A stretch of DNA of 52,007 nt from Candidatus Latescibacterota bacterium (GTDB lineage: Bacteria > Latescibacterota > UBA2968 > UBA8231). Below the pieces are notes generated by a model. That model searched no databases, was not told the origin of the DNA, and saw only the letters and a list, made by a program, of their open reading frames with translations. The position numbers and the translations under genes are program-made. Shown here piece by piece: positions 26,653-36,100 of the stretch (position 1 is its first letter; every line of letters starts with the position of its first letter). The stretch lies in the NCBI GenBank assembly GCA_022826515.1, contig JAJDUT010000034.1, positions 1-52,007 of the forward strand, read 5' to 3'.

Positions 26653-28671
26653 CTAGAAGGAGACCATTAGGCCGCCGTTGACCGAGAAGCCGGGATCCGC
26701 GAACTGCCACGGCATCTCAAAGGCTTGGTTGGTGATGTTGTACGGTTCGAGATAGAGGCTCAGGTCGTACCCGTCTTGGGTGCGGACGCGCTGCTCAAGG
26801 CGAGCGTTCACCAGTATGTACCCATCTAGAGGTTCGGCGTCCTTGTTGATGTCTTGGTAAATGCCGCTGTAGGACTGCACGGTGACTGTCGCCCGCAAGC
26901 CCTGCGAGAAGGTGAGGTGAACCCCGGCACCAATCGCGCTTTCCGGTACGAAGTTGATCTTGGCACCGACTTGGTTCTCGTCAAGGTGCTCCTTCACTTC
27001 GGCGTTGGTGTAGGTGTAGTTGGCGAACCACTCCACTGTCTCGTCGAGGCGGTGGGAGACCTCTAGCTCTAGGCCGGTGGTCGCGGTGTTGCCGGCGTTG
27101 ATGTCCTGCGACTGCGCAGGATCGTCCTCTGCCACGGGCACCACCCGCTGTACGATCTGGTCGTCGATCACGATGTTGAAGCCGCGCAGGCCGACCTGTA
27201 CTCCTTCGGTCGGACGGAAGTTCGCCCCCGCGTCGATGCTGGTTCCCGACTCCGGTTTGATGTCTGGATTCGGGAGATGGCCGCCCTTGCCGTCTGGGGG
27301 AACGGTGCCGCCTACCGATTTGAGGGAGGGTGCCTTGAAGCTGGTGCCGATGTTGGCGAACACTGAGAGCTCGTCGCTTTGGTTGTAGCGCGCCCCAGCG
27401 CTGTACAGGACCTTGTTCCAGGAGTTGCTAGTCTCGTTTGGGGGAGCGCCTTGCAACAGGTCGATGTCGTGCGATATGATGTTGTAGCGCGCCCCGGCCC
27501 GCAGGATGAGGGCATCCAAGCGCAACTCCTCTTGGGCATAGAATCCGAAGGCGGTGGCGGTGGCGTCGTTGCCGGGACTTATCTCGCCGGTTTCGCGCGA
27601 GGTTGCGTACGAGGCGAGCTGATAGTCGGCACCCACGGTGAGCACATCCGACTCCCGGGTGATAATGGAGAGGGAGATATCGGCTGGCATGACGGACTGG
27701 TCAACCCCGTCCTCCGAGCGCAGTTCGCGGCTGGGGGGATCTTCCCAGATGCCATCCTCCTCCCAGCGGCGCACGTAGTCGCGGTAGCCGATCTTGGCTT
27801 GGAGGGTGGCCTTGTCGGCGAACGGGTTGGTGTACCCGGCGTTCAGGGTGGTGTAGGTGTGGCCGAAGTCCCGGTTGATGCGACCGGCGTCGCCGGTGTG
27901 CCAAGTGCGGTGGGCGTAGATGGAGGCCCGCTGGCCGTGGTCGTCGAGGAAGTAAGTGCCCCGCATGTACATCTTGGTTTTCTCGTACTCGGGGTCGTCA
28001 TCCATCTGTAGCCACGAGCCTTCGGTGCCGTAGTCGGTGTAGTCCGAGTCCTCGTGGTGCCCCCCGAAGAAGAGGTGCAGGTTGCCGGCGGCGCGCTGGT
28101 GGAAGAAGCGCCCGCCGAGGGTGTTGTAGGAGCCGTAATACGCCGAGGCACTGGTGCGGGTGCTCGCGACGCGCTCCTTGAGGATAAAGTTGGCCGTCCC
28201 GGCCAATGGCGACTGATTGCCGGCGAAGTCCATGGCCAAATAGGTCGGATAGAGCACCGAGGCTGAGCCGCGCTGGTCTTCGACCCGTTGGAAGGCCCAC
28301 GGATCGAGGCTCTGGAGATCGACGAAGGCGTCAATCGGCAGGCCGTCGAGCATGTACCCCTTGTAGGTGTGCGCCAAGCCGCCAGACGACCCCCAGTTGG
28401 CGTCGTTGCGGGAGAGGACGTTGGCGAAGTTGCCCAGGGTGTAGGAGAGCATCTCCGCCAGATTGCCGTTGCCAAGGACTAAGGAGCCCATCTCATCGGC
28501 GGTGATAATGGAGATTTTCTGGGTCACATTCCCCGGCGTCTGCGGCAGCTTGGAGCCGGTGATGATCACTTCTCCCATTTCATAGACATCCGCTTCATCC
28601 GCTTCGTCATCAGCCACCACCGGTGCGCTGACGAGGACGAGGGACAACGCACTAACAAGTAAGCGCTTCAT
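26653..28671 (-). CDS. TonB-dependent outer-membrane receptor
   Basis: The 672-residue receptor starts at ATG 28671 after AAAGGAG, with signal peptide MKRLLVSALSLVLVSAPVVA. The plug begins near EMGEVIITGSKLPQTPGN and TQKISIITADEM; the 22-strand barrel follows, with typical C-terminal strands (ATTGLELEVSHRLD, EWFANYTYTNAEVKEHL) and a terminal Phe (GGLMVSF). It is the first gene of the uptake operon with a type II ABC importer. No diagnostic ligand residues were recognised. A frame extending to 28848 is not supported because it lacks a signal peptide. Confidence 0.93.
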   Translation of the reverse strand: MKRLLVSALSLVLVSAPVVADDEADEADVYEMGEVIITGSKLPQTPGNVTQKISIITADEMGSLVLGNGNLAEMLSYTLGNFANVLSRNDANWGSSGGLAHTYKGYMLDGLPIDAFVDLQSLDPWAFQRVEDQRGSASVLYPTYLAMDFAGNQSPLAGTANFILKERVASTRTSASAYYGSYNTLGGRFFHQRAAGNLHLFFGGHHEDSDYTDYGTEGSWLQMDDDPEYEKTKMYMRGTYFLDDHGQRASIYAHRTWHTGDAGRINRDFGHTYTTLNAGYTNPFADKATLQAKIGYRDYVRRWEEDGIWEDPPSRELRSEDGVDQSVMPADISLSIITRESDVLTVGADYQLASYATSRETGEISPGNDATATAFGFYAQEELRLDALILRAGARYNIISHDIDLLQGAPPNETSNSWNKVLYSAGARYNQSDELSVFANIGTSFKAPSLKSVGGTVPPDGKGGHLPNPDIKPESGTSIDAGANFRPTEGVQVGLRGFNIVIDDQIVQRVVPVAEDDPAQSQDINAGNTATTGLELEVSHRLDETVEWFANYTYTNAEVKEHLDENQVGAKINFVPESAIGAGVHLTFSQGLRATVTVQSYSGIYQDINKDAEPLDGYILVNARLEQRVRTQDGYDLSLYLEPYNITNQAFEMPWQFADPGFSVNGGLMVSF

Positions 28672-29011
28672 AGGGTGACTCCTTTGGGGAAGAGGTGGGG
28701 TGTGTGGGAAGATAAAAGTAGGATGTAAGAGAAAAGGCGGTCTGACGCAAATTTTTCTTAAAGCTCTAAAATGTCGAGGCTGTACTGCCAAGCGTGGCTG
28801 TGGACGTCGATGGTCATGTGGCTGCCAGATTGCGAAACTGCGAAGCAATTATTATTTTGCAAAAAAAGAATTTTGCAAAAAAGAGCTTATTACTATATCT
28901 TTGTGCTAATTCAGAAACAGAAGGACATCCTGCGGCAGTCGTCAGGAGCCAGTCGCTTACTGGTGTTCTTTGGCGAGAAAGTCCGCTAAATCACCTTGAA
29001 AGGAGATAATC
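28672..29011. other. 340-base divergent control region (TonB operon / T9SS gene)
   Basis: No gene is seen here. The first ~170 bases (TonB side) are mixed-composition leader. 28840-28915 is very AT-rich and carries the two TTTTGCAAAA palindromes. The T9SS side ends with the GAAAGGAG ribosome-binding site before ATG 29012. I looked for a cobalamin riboswitch on the minus strand and did not find its conserved boxes. Confidence 0.5.
28855..28880. promoter_or_regulatory. Twin TTTTGCAAAA palindromes, candidate operator
   Basis: Two perfect 10-bp palindromes TTTTGCAAAA (28855-28864 and 28871-28880), 16 bases apart. On the minus strand the TTGCAA of one copy, followed after ~17 bases by an AT-rich TAATAAT-like box, could itself be the promoter of the TonB operon, so a protein bound here would block it. 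The regulator is unknown; the sequence is not a Fur box. Confidence 0.5.
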
Positions 29012-31459
29012 ATGCAGCGAATGTTGTTGACAGTTGCCCTGCTAGCCCTTTTGGGAGCAAGCGGTCTCTTTGTCGGCGTACAGACTGCCTTGGCTGATGA
29101 GCACGAGATCGCCGCGACGTATCAGGCTGGCACGGCGATTGCGCCACTGGTGTTGCCGGCGGTTCCGGAAGGTATGGGCACTCCGCCGTACACCTATTCT
29201 CTCACGCCGGATTTGCCTGCTGGCTTGACGCTTGACTCGGCTACGCGGACGATTTCGGGTACGCCGACAGCGGCTTCCGAGGCCACACCGTACACAATCA
29301 CAATCACAGACGCAGCCGGTGCTAGTGCGCCGTGGCCGCAGCCGGTCGTCATCGAAGTGCAGGCAGCGCCGGCTATCGAACTGTCCGAAGCTTACACGTA
29401 TGACATTGGCGAGGAGATTGCGCCACTGGTGTTGCCGACGGTTCCGGCAGGCCGTGGCACGGGTGCGTTGACCTATACTCTCACGCCGGATCCGCCTGCT
29501 GGTTTGACGTATGATGAGGCTACGCGGACGATTTCGGGCACGCCGACGGCGGTGGCTGCTCCCACAGTGTACACCTTCGCCGTGGCAGATGAGGCTGGTG
29601 GCAAGGATTCGATTTCGTTCTCCATTGAAGTGCTGCTGCCTGATTTGGACGCGCCGGACGCGCTAGAGGCTCAAGACTATATGGGTGCTGACGGCGCTGG
29701 CGATCAAGGTGGCTTCGTACTGCTGACTTGGGATCTGTCGGAAGACCACGCCTCGCTGGACGGCTATCGCATCTGGCGCGAAATTCCCGCACTGGATGGC
29801 GAGATGATTCCTTGGGCCATGGTCGATGCCGTGCCGGGCGTCGAGATTGGTCGCGCTATCGTCGCCACGCTCGATAATACCGCCACCAGATGGGGTATTT
29901 CCGCCGAGGCCGACGGTCGAAGCAGCGCCGTTACCGCTAAGGCCGTGTTCGCCCAAGCCGGAGACCTGAACCAGCCCTACGCGCTGATGGCAGAGACGCT
30001 GATGGCCAGCAGGGAAGCGGCACAAGCCGGTGACGCACCGGTATTTGCCTCGCTGCTGCCGGAAGCGCTCGCTTACGCCCAAGGCGTGGCCCCGAGGCTG
30101 AATGTCGTCGAAGGGGTCTTGGCTCGTTCGGCGATCACCATTACCGAAGAGCCGGTTCGCGCGATCGACGATATTGCGCCGTTGGCCGTGCCGTCCCTGA
30201 GCGTCTTGGACGTGCCCAACGACGAGGGCAGCCGCATCGCGCTGACGTGGACGCTCTCGCCGTCTGATCGGCTCTTGCAGGGCATCGTTGCCGGGGCTAT
30301 CGGTCCGACCGCGGCTGAAGCCGTTGTTGGCGTCCATGGCTACAGCATCTATCGCAAGACGGGTGCTGAAGAGTTCGTCTTGGTGGCCCAAGTAGAAGCT
30401 GGCGTTACGTCTTTTATCGATGAGACGGCGCTCAACGGCATGCGCCATACCTATCAGGTGCGGCCTTTCGACTTGGACAACGAAACGGCTTCCATTGAGC
30501 AGACGGCAATGGCCGTACGCAACATCGTGGTCGATAGCGATGGTCGCGCAATCGCAGGTTTGTTCGGCGCTGACAATCGCGTTGGCTTCGACGACTTCTT
30601 CATTCTAGCTGATCTCTTTGGTTTGACGGCGGAAGACGCTGGGTTTGATCCGGCGTTTGACCTCGCGCCGAGCGAGATGATCGACTTCGACGACTTCTTC
30701 GTCTTTGCCGACAACTTCGGCCGCAGCGCGGCTGGTGCGGGTAAGCGCGTGCCTATGCTCGCTGGCCTCAACGCCGATGCGCGGATGTATCTGGATGCGC
30801 GGACGGGGATGCCCAGCGTGGATGAGGAGTTCGTCCTCGACGTGCGCGTGGCGGACTTTGTCGCGGTCAAGGGCTACGGCTTGCAGGTGCAGTATGACGC
30901 CAGCCAGCTAGAGTTTGTCCGGGCGCTAACCGATCAGCCGCTGGGTGGTAGCGAGTTTGCCGCCCCGCAGGTGCTGTCTGACGAAGGTGGCATCTTGGCG
31001 CTGGCTGCCCACGGGGACGTGGTTGCCGACGGCGAGGTGGCGCTGAGCTTGGTCTTCCGCGCGAAGACAGAGATCGAGGACACGGTCATTGAGATCATCG
31101 ACAACCAGACGTACGACAGCGAGTTTGGCTTCAACCGTCTGGCGTTGCCGGCTCCGGTGCAGTTGCAGACGCGGCCTGAGACGTTCGCGTTGGTCAACAA
31201 CTATCCGAACCCGTTCAACCCAGCGACGACGATCCAGTATGCGTTGCCGCAGGCGGCGGACGTGGAGCTGACCATATATAATGTAGTAGGTCAGGCGGTG
31301 CGGACGCTGGTTGCCGAGCATCAAAATGCCGGTCGCTACGTCGTGGAGTGGGATGCGACGAACGACCATGGTCACAGCTTGTCTTCGGGGATGTATTTCT
31401 ACCGCTTGCAGGCGGGCGGTGAGTTCCTCGAAACCAAGAAGATGCTGCTGCTCAAGTAG
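29012..31459 (+). CDS. T9SS cargo protein: putative-Ig, FnIII-like, dockerin-like and cohesin-like domains
   Basis: The 815-residue secreted protein has a signal peptide (1-28). Two putative-Ig (He_PIG-like) repeats follow (about 30-118 and 120-207; GLTLDSATRTISGTPTAA), then two FnIII-like segments (about 215-310 and 385-500). A pair of EF-hand-like motifs (FGADNRVGFDDFFILADLFG and IDFDDFFVFADNFG, about 520-570) resembles a divergent dockerin, and ~590-705 resembles a cohesin-type beta-sandwich (VDEEFVLDVRV ... GYGLQVQYDASQLEFV). The T9SS sorting domain ends in KKMLLLK. Expected at the cell surface, perhaps as scaffold or adhesin. Dockerin and cohesin calls are by pattern only. A GAAAGGAG ribosome-binding site precedes the ATG. 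Confidence 0.82.
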   Translation: MQRMLLTVALLALLGASGLFVGVQTALADEHEIAATYQAGTAIAPLVLPAVPEGMGTPPYTYSLTPDLPAGLTLDSATRTISGTPTAASEATPYTITITDAAGASAPWPQPVVIEVQAAPAIELSEAYTYDIGEEIAPLVLPTVPAGRGTGALTYTLTPDPPAGLTYDEATRTISGTPTAVAAPTVYTFAVADEAGGKDSISFSIEVLLPDLDAPDALEAQDYMGADGAGDQGGFVLLTWDLSEDHASLDGYRIWREIPALDGEMIPWAMVDAVPGVEIGRAIVATLDNTATRWGISAEADGRSSAVTAKAVFAQAGDLNQPYALMAETLMASREAAQAGDAPVFASLLPEALAYAQGVAPRLNVVEGVLARSAITITEEPVRAIDDIAPLAVPSLSVLDVPNDEGSRIALTWTLSPSDRLLQGIVAGAIGPTAAEAVVGVHGYSIYRKTGAEEFVLVAQVEAGVTSFIDETALNGMRHTYQVRPFDLDNETASIEQTAMAVRNIVVDSDGRAIAGLFGADNRVGFDDFFILADLFGLTAEDAGFDPAFDLAPSEMIDFDDFFVFADNFGRSAAGAGKRVPMLAGLNADARMYLDARTGMPSVDEEFVLDVRVADFVAVKGYGLQVQYDASQLEFVRALTDQPLGGSEFAAPQVLSDEGGILALAAHGDVVADGEVALSLVFRAKTEIEDTVIEIIDNQTYDSEFGFNRLALPAPVQLQTRPETFALVNNYPNPFNPATTIQYALPQAADVELTIYNVVGQAVRTLVAEHQNAGRYVVEWDATNDHGHSLSSGMYFYRLQAGGEFLETKKMLLLK

Positions 31460-31493
31460 TACTTGAGTAGCATCTACTCATAGCGCGTTTATC

Positions 31494-31528
31494 AAATAGG
31501 GCCTCAGATTTCATCTGAGGCCCTATTT
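31494..31528 (+). terminator. Hairpin terminator after T9SS gene (GGGCCTCA family)
   Basis: Arms AAATAGGGCCTCAGAT (31494-31509) and ATCTGAGGCCCTATTT (31513-31528) are perfectly complementary with a three-base loop, followed by GCTATTTTT. It is one of five related hairpins in 31.4-41.8 kb. Confidence 0.88.
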
Positions 31529-31665
31529 GCTATTTTTGCAGTAATGCGCATTTATGCGCATCGATGGCGAATGGTACGCGTGTGACGACGGCATGGTACG
31601 TCCTGTAACCTTTCCGCTACACTCCAGCACCTCCCATCCTCCCCCTCTCCTCTGAGCCGCCGCCG

Positions 31666-31680
31666 TGGCACGATTCTTGC
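31666..31680 (+). promoter_or_regulatory. Sigma-54 (-24/-12) promoter before the Rpn gene
   Basis: TGGCAC-GATTC-TTGC (31666-31680) matches the RpoN consensus TGGCAC-N5-TTGC exactly, with ten bases between the GG and GC dinucleotides. A start near 31692 would leave a ~33-base leader before ATG 31725. No activator gene or rpoN is in the window. Confidence 0.6.
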
Positions 31681-31724
31681 CTTGTTGTGGATACCAACTC
31701 ATCCGCAACCCAAGGCAGAGAATC

Positions 31725-32639
31725 ATGGCTGAATTTGATACGGTCGCCAAACATCTCATCCAAACCCACCCGGCTGACTTCGCCCGCTTTGTCCTCCAAC
31801 GCGACGACATCGAAGACGTCAAAGTGCTCGACACCGAACAACCCTCCGTCCGCCGCCCGGACAGCCTCCTCCGCGTGTGCATCGGCGGCGACGAGGTGTT
31901 GGTCCACCACGAGTTTCAAACCACTGATAGCACCGATACCCCCATGCCCCTCCGCATGGCCGGCTACATCGGCCGCCTGATCGAACGCTACGGCCTGCCG
32001 GTGTATGCTCACGTCCTCTACTTGCGACCCGACGCCGGACGACGCGATCCGGGCTACTATGTTCAAGAGCATCCCGACTATCCGGTCGTGATCCGCTACA
32101 AAGTGCTCCGGTTAAGCCAACTGCCCGGTCAAGCTGTGCTCGACAGTGGGTCGGTGGGCTTGCTGCCGTTTGCGCCCCTGATGCAGCCGCCAGCCGGACA
32201 GGCTGAGGCGGCGTGGCTGGAGCAATGTGTGGCCAAGGCGTGGGACATGCCGCTGGCGCGGTCGGTCAAAGCCGATGTTCTCACCGGGTTGACGCTGTTG
32301 AGCAACTTAGTGTATAATCCTCAGACGATCACGGCCATAGTTTCCAAGGAGTATCTCATGGACCTCATGCGCGAATCCCCGTTTTTCCAATACCTAACCC
32401 AACAAGCCCGCGAGCAAGGCATTGAGCAAGGCATTGAGCAAGGCATTGAGCAAGGCGAAAGAAAGCACGCCATTGAAGCACTCCTCGAGGTGGTGGAGCT
32501 TCGCTTTGGTGCTGACGCCGCCGAATCGTTGGTCGCCCCCATTCGAGCCATCGACGAGGTGCCACGGCTCAATCAGTTGCATCGCACGGCCATACAGGCG
32601 TCGAGTTTTGAGGAATTCAGAACGGTTTTTTTCGGGTGA
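31725..32639 (+). CDS. Rpn family recombination-promoting nuclease / PD-(D/E)XK transposase-like protein
   Basis: The 304-residue protein starts MAEFDTVAKHLIQTHPADFA at ATG 31725 (AAGGCAGAG upstream). The N-terminal ~200 residues carry the PD-(D/E)XK nuclease-like core typical of RpnA-E/transposase_31-type proteins (RRPDSLLRVCIGG, EVLVHHEFQTTDS, MAGYIGRLIERYG). The C-terminal part has the characteristic EQGIEQG low-complexity repeat and a helical tail. E. coli Rpn proteins are DNA endonucleases that raise RecA-independent recombination. The gene sits inside the T9SS cargo array, whose copies look recombined, which makes the pairing suggestive. A longer frame from 31665 would start within the sigma-54 motif and is rejected. 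Confidence 0.8.
   Translation: MAEFDTVAKHLIQTHPADFARFVLQRDDIEDVKVLDTEQPSVRRPDSLLRVCIGGDEVLVHHEFQTTDSTDTPMPLRMAGYIGRLIERYGLPVYAHVLYLRPDAGRRDPGYYVQEHPDYPVVIRYKVLRLSQLPGQAVLDSGSVGLLPFAPLMQPPAGQAEAAWLEQCVAKAWDMPLARSVKADVLTGLTLLSNLVYNPQTITAIVSKEYLMDLMRESPFFQYLTQQAREQGIEQGIEQGIEQGERKHAIEALLEVVELRFGADAAESLVAPIRAIDEVPRLNQLHRTAIQASSFEEFRTVFFG
32413..32457 (+). repeat. 12-bp tandem repeat in Rpn gene
   Basis: GAGCAAGGCATT is repeated 3.75 times (32413, 32425, 32437, partial 32449), coding EQGI units. Such in-frame repeats are typical for this protein family and prone to slippage without frameshift. Confidence 0.9.
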
Positions 32640-32740
32640 GGGCCGAAACCGACTCTAAGGGCGTCAATCGGGGAGGCAACGTCAGTGAGGCATTGTGATC
32701 CTCGTCGGCTAGCACTCGCGGTACAACGCGTTTATAAAAA

Positions 32741-32772
32741 ATAGGGTCTCAGATTGAAATTTGAGGCCCTAT
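32741..32772 (+). terminator. Hairpin after Rpn gene (GGGCCTCA family)
   Basis: Arms ATAGGGTCTCA (32741-32751) and TGAGGCCCTAT (32762-32772), one G-U pair, ten-base loop, no long U-run. It is a weaker, diverged member of the same hairpin family. Confidence 0.55.
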
Positions 32773-32826
32773 GTGCTATATTTGAATTAACCTATAGAAT
32801 TACTCTTAACTTGGGGAGGTAGAGTA

Positions 32827-33002
32827 ATGCTACACAGAAAGTTATCGCTTCGGCGGACGTGAAATTGACCGTCTATAATGGCGTCGGTCAGTACGCGGCC
32901 AACGCAGTGAACATGTATTTCTACCGCTTGGCGGCGGGCGGTAAGTCTTTGGCGTGCTCAGTCGAGTCGTTCCTCCTAACCAAGAAGATGCTGCTCAAGT
33001 AA
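32827..33002 (+). pseudogene. Remnant of a T9SS cargo gene
   Basis: The leader and start (GGGGAGGTAGAGTAATG, then about ten codons resembling the neighbours' MTHTKFLMRR start) run straight into pieces of the sorting domain in another frame. From 32853 the frame reads ADVKLTVYNGVGQYAANAVN, then MYFYRLAAGGKS and, after a short insertion, LLTKKMLLK and TAA at 33000-33002. The whole body of the gene (several kb in the neighbours) is missing. It is the scar of a deletion between the ends of a cargo gene. Confidence 0.88.
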
Positions 33003-33020
33003 GCACGCAGCGAGTTCGTG

Positions 33021-33055
33021 AGCTAGGGGCTCCAACTCAACGCGAGGCCCTAGCT
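33021..33055 (+). terminator. Hairpin after the remnant gene (GGGCCTCA family)
   Basis: Arms AGCTAGGGGCTC (33021-33032) and GAGGCCCTAGCT (33044-33055) with one mismatch; the 3' side is CCTACATTCT rather than a clean U-run. It keeps the position after the stop codon seen with the intact cargo genes. Confidence 0.5.
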
Positions 33056-33106
33056 CCTACATTCTAAATCATTATGTAATTACTCATAACCTGGGGAGGT
33101 AGAGTA

Positions 33107-36100
33107 ATGACACACACGAAGTTTTTAATGAGGCGGTTGGCCTACGTGCCTTGGCTGCTAGCGGTTGGTTTGGTGTTGGGGTGGAGCGGGGAGGCTGTGG
33201 CGGATGGTCCAGAGACGGACGGTAGTGAGCCCAATCACAGTGGGGTGATGGGGCATTCGCATGCCACCGATCCCTATCTGCGCGTATCTGTTACCGAGGC
33301 AGCCGATTCGGTTTTTGTGAATTGGAGTACGTCTTATGGCAAGAATTTCCACACGGCCGCGAGAAATGGGCTAGCAGCTACAAGCTACACGGCGGCTATT
33401 TTCCCGGGGGAGGTTCCTGATGATCCTACTGCTGGTAGTCTTACGCCAGTTTCCGGGACAGCTGGAACAGCGCGTACAGCCGAGACCGTTATGGTCCATA
33501 GCGACACCCTTACACCCGGCGATCCCCTCATGGGCGGATTCTATTGGGTGAGAATGACGGTGCTGACCACCGATGAGGATGGCAGTGGAACTGTGGCGTC
33601 GACTTTCACTAAGCAGATAGCGGTGAATTCGGACTATATGCTGTCGGTGAGTCCTACTAGCGTGCGCGAGGACGCCGATCCGACCAATATCGTGGTGAAA
33701 GCCACGGTTGACGAAGCGGTAAAAGCAGATACGTTTGTCCCCTTGCGGTTTGGCTCCAATCAGGAGGGGGTCAATAGTCGCTTCCGCATGACCCTCCCCA
33801 CGCTCACGATTTCGCAGGGTAGTAAAGAGGCGACGGGAACGATCCGATTCATCCCGGTCGAGAGTACCACAACCCCGGATGACGATATTCTCGTCAGGCT
33901 CGTGACGCAAGTTGGTGGCGGCAAAGTTGAGGGGACCACAGATATTCGGCTGGTTGACGCCGACAAGGGCAGCAACTTCATCAATCTCTCGTTCTCTGAT
34001 GCCTCGCTGAACAAACGGGATGCTGCCACCGATATCGTAGTGACGGCCACCCTCGATGGAAAGCCGCTAGACGAAGACGTTCGTTTTATCTTGACCATTG
34101 ATAAGGATTATGAAAGGGATAATCCAGATAGAGCGGCGGTGCGCGATGACCATTATATTGCGAGGATGTCCCCGATAACTATTCGTCGGGGCCGGGTGTC
34201 AGGCAGGGCGACGATTTCCATCAGCCCGAGGAACGTAGATACAATAACGGACACTCGCTCTTTTAGGGTGATTGCCTCTAATCCCGATGGTCGAGTGATG
34301 GTTGGTACAGGGGCTAATGCACCTACGGTAATGGTTAATGGTGCGTTAATCGACATAACGGGCGATCCGACTGGGTCGATTACGGGGCTGTCAGCGACGC
34401 CTTTCTCGATCCGCGAAGATGCTGGCTCGAAGGAGGTCACGCTGGAAGTTACCTTGCAGAACGCCTCACCGACTGACGAGACGGTGCGGTTCAATTTTGA
34501 GGACGGTGCCGACGCCGCGCTAGGTGGAGGCTTCAAGGATGCGATCGAAGCGGAACGCGATAACCATTACCATGTGAGAGTGCAGCCGCTCGTCATCCCG
34601 CAGGGCCAGAAAAAAGGGATGACGACGATGACCGTCACCGTCGCCGACGACCAAGATGGCAATAAGGCCCGGGCTTTCACCGTGATTGCGTGGGTTGGCA
34701 GTGACAAATACGAAACGGGAATCCTGATTACCGACGACGATTCGACGAGCGAGTCGATCACGCTAGAGGTGAGTCCGGCCGAGATAAGCGAAAACGCCGG
34801 GCCGACCACCGTTACGGTGACAGGCATCTTGCACGGGAAGGCGTTCGGCGCTGACGTCGTCGTCCCCTTGATCATTGATACCAATCCCAAGGATATGGAC
34901 GCTGCTGGCAAAGAGGTGGATGTTGTTGAGGCTACGCGCGATTTAGACTATCGCGCCACCCTAAACCAGTTGACCATTCCAAGTGGTTCGACAGTAGGGA
35001 CGACGATGATCACCATCACGCCCGCCACAGACTCCAACGCGCAGGAAGGTGACGAAAAAATCCGGCTGAAGGGTTTGGGCAACCCCGAAGCCAAAGATGA
35101 ATATGGGGACGTCGTAGCGCTGACGGTCACGTCTGTGGATATAACGCTGAAAGATAGCGCCGCTCCCGATACGCAGCCAGAGACACCGTCGCAGGATCCG
35201 ACGCGCCCATACTTCGCCGCCGACGCAAAGATCGACGACCAAGTGTACACTGCTGGGATGGCGATTGATCCGCTCGTACTGCCAGCAGCTATGGGCGACG
35301 ACACGCCGTTTATGTACAACGTCTTCTCGTTGGGCCTACCAGCGGGCTTGTCGTTTGACCCGGCCACGCGGACGCTTTCGGGGACCCCTACGGCAGCGAC
35401 CGATGGCCCAATCACCGCCATCTACACGGTAGTTGACAGCGACGGAGACGCTGGCGTGCCGTTGACCTTCTCCATCACGGTCAACGCGGCTGAGATGCTG
35501 GCCCCGGTTATCGACGCTGAGATGACGGCGACTCCGTCGTTGATCCGCGAGGACGCTGGGACGACGCAAGTCTCGTTGACCGTGTCGTTGACGGCCGCCC
35601 AAGACACGGACCAAAGAATAACAGTCACGATTGTAGCTCCAAGCGCAGGCACGGAAGGTAAGCCAGCCGTGCGCGATGTCGATTACGATGCGACGCTAGG
35701 GGCGGTCATCACTATTCCGGCTGGTGCTACCGTTGGGATGTCAACCCTCACGCTCACGCCTAGGAACAACACTAGGGTGGATGGCCTGAAAGCGATAGGT
35801 GTGCAAGCTACGTTCACATCTGGTGCGACGATATTGACGGACATCGAGATCTCCGACGACGAAACGCCTAGTACGTCCATCGCGCTGTCGGTGAATCCGC
35901 ACCAGTTAAGCGAGGACGCCGGTACAACCGATGTTGCGGTCACCGCCACGTTAGACGGGGAGGCGTTGGCAGAGGACACGATCGTGAGCTTGATCGTTGG
36001 TAACGCGTCCACAGCGGTGCGCGATGTGGACTACGCTGCGGACTTTACTCCGCTGATCGAGATTCCGGCTGGCTCGACAATAGGAGTGACGCTGTTGACG

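Larger units (their letters stand above)
32640..33106 (+). other. 467-base spacer with decayed T9SS gene and two hairpins
   Basis: The space after the Rpn gene holds a GGGTCTCA-type hairpin (32741-32772), a remnant T9SS cargo gene (32827-33002), a second hairpin (33021-33055), and the leader of the next cargo gene. Both gene starts share the leader TTACTCWTAAC-YTGGGGAGGTAGAGTAATG (written in two parts). Confidence 0.75.

Noticed and set aside
28672..29011. Cobalamin riboswitch before the TonB receptor
   Set aside because: The conserved B12-box and the GCCACTG and CCCGCAACTG-like elements were not found on either strand.
32760..32784. Bacteroidota-type promoter (TTTG / TATATTTG) before the remnant gene
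   Set aside because: The -7-like box TATATTTG fits, but the spacing to the nearest TTTG is about 13 rather than about 19 bases.
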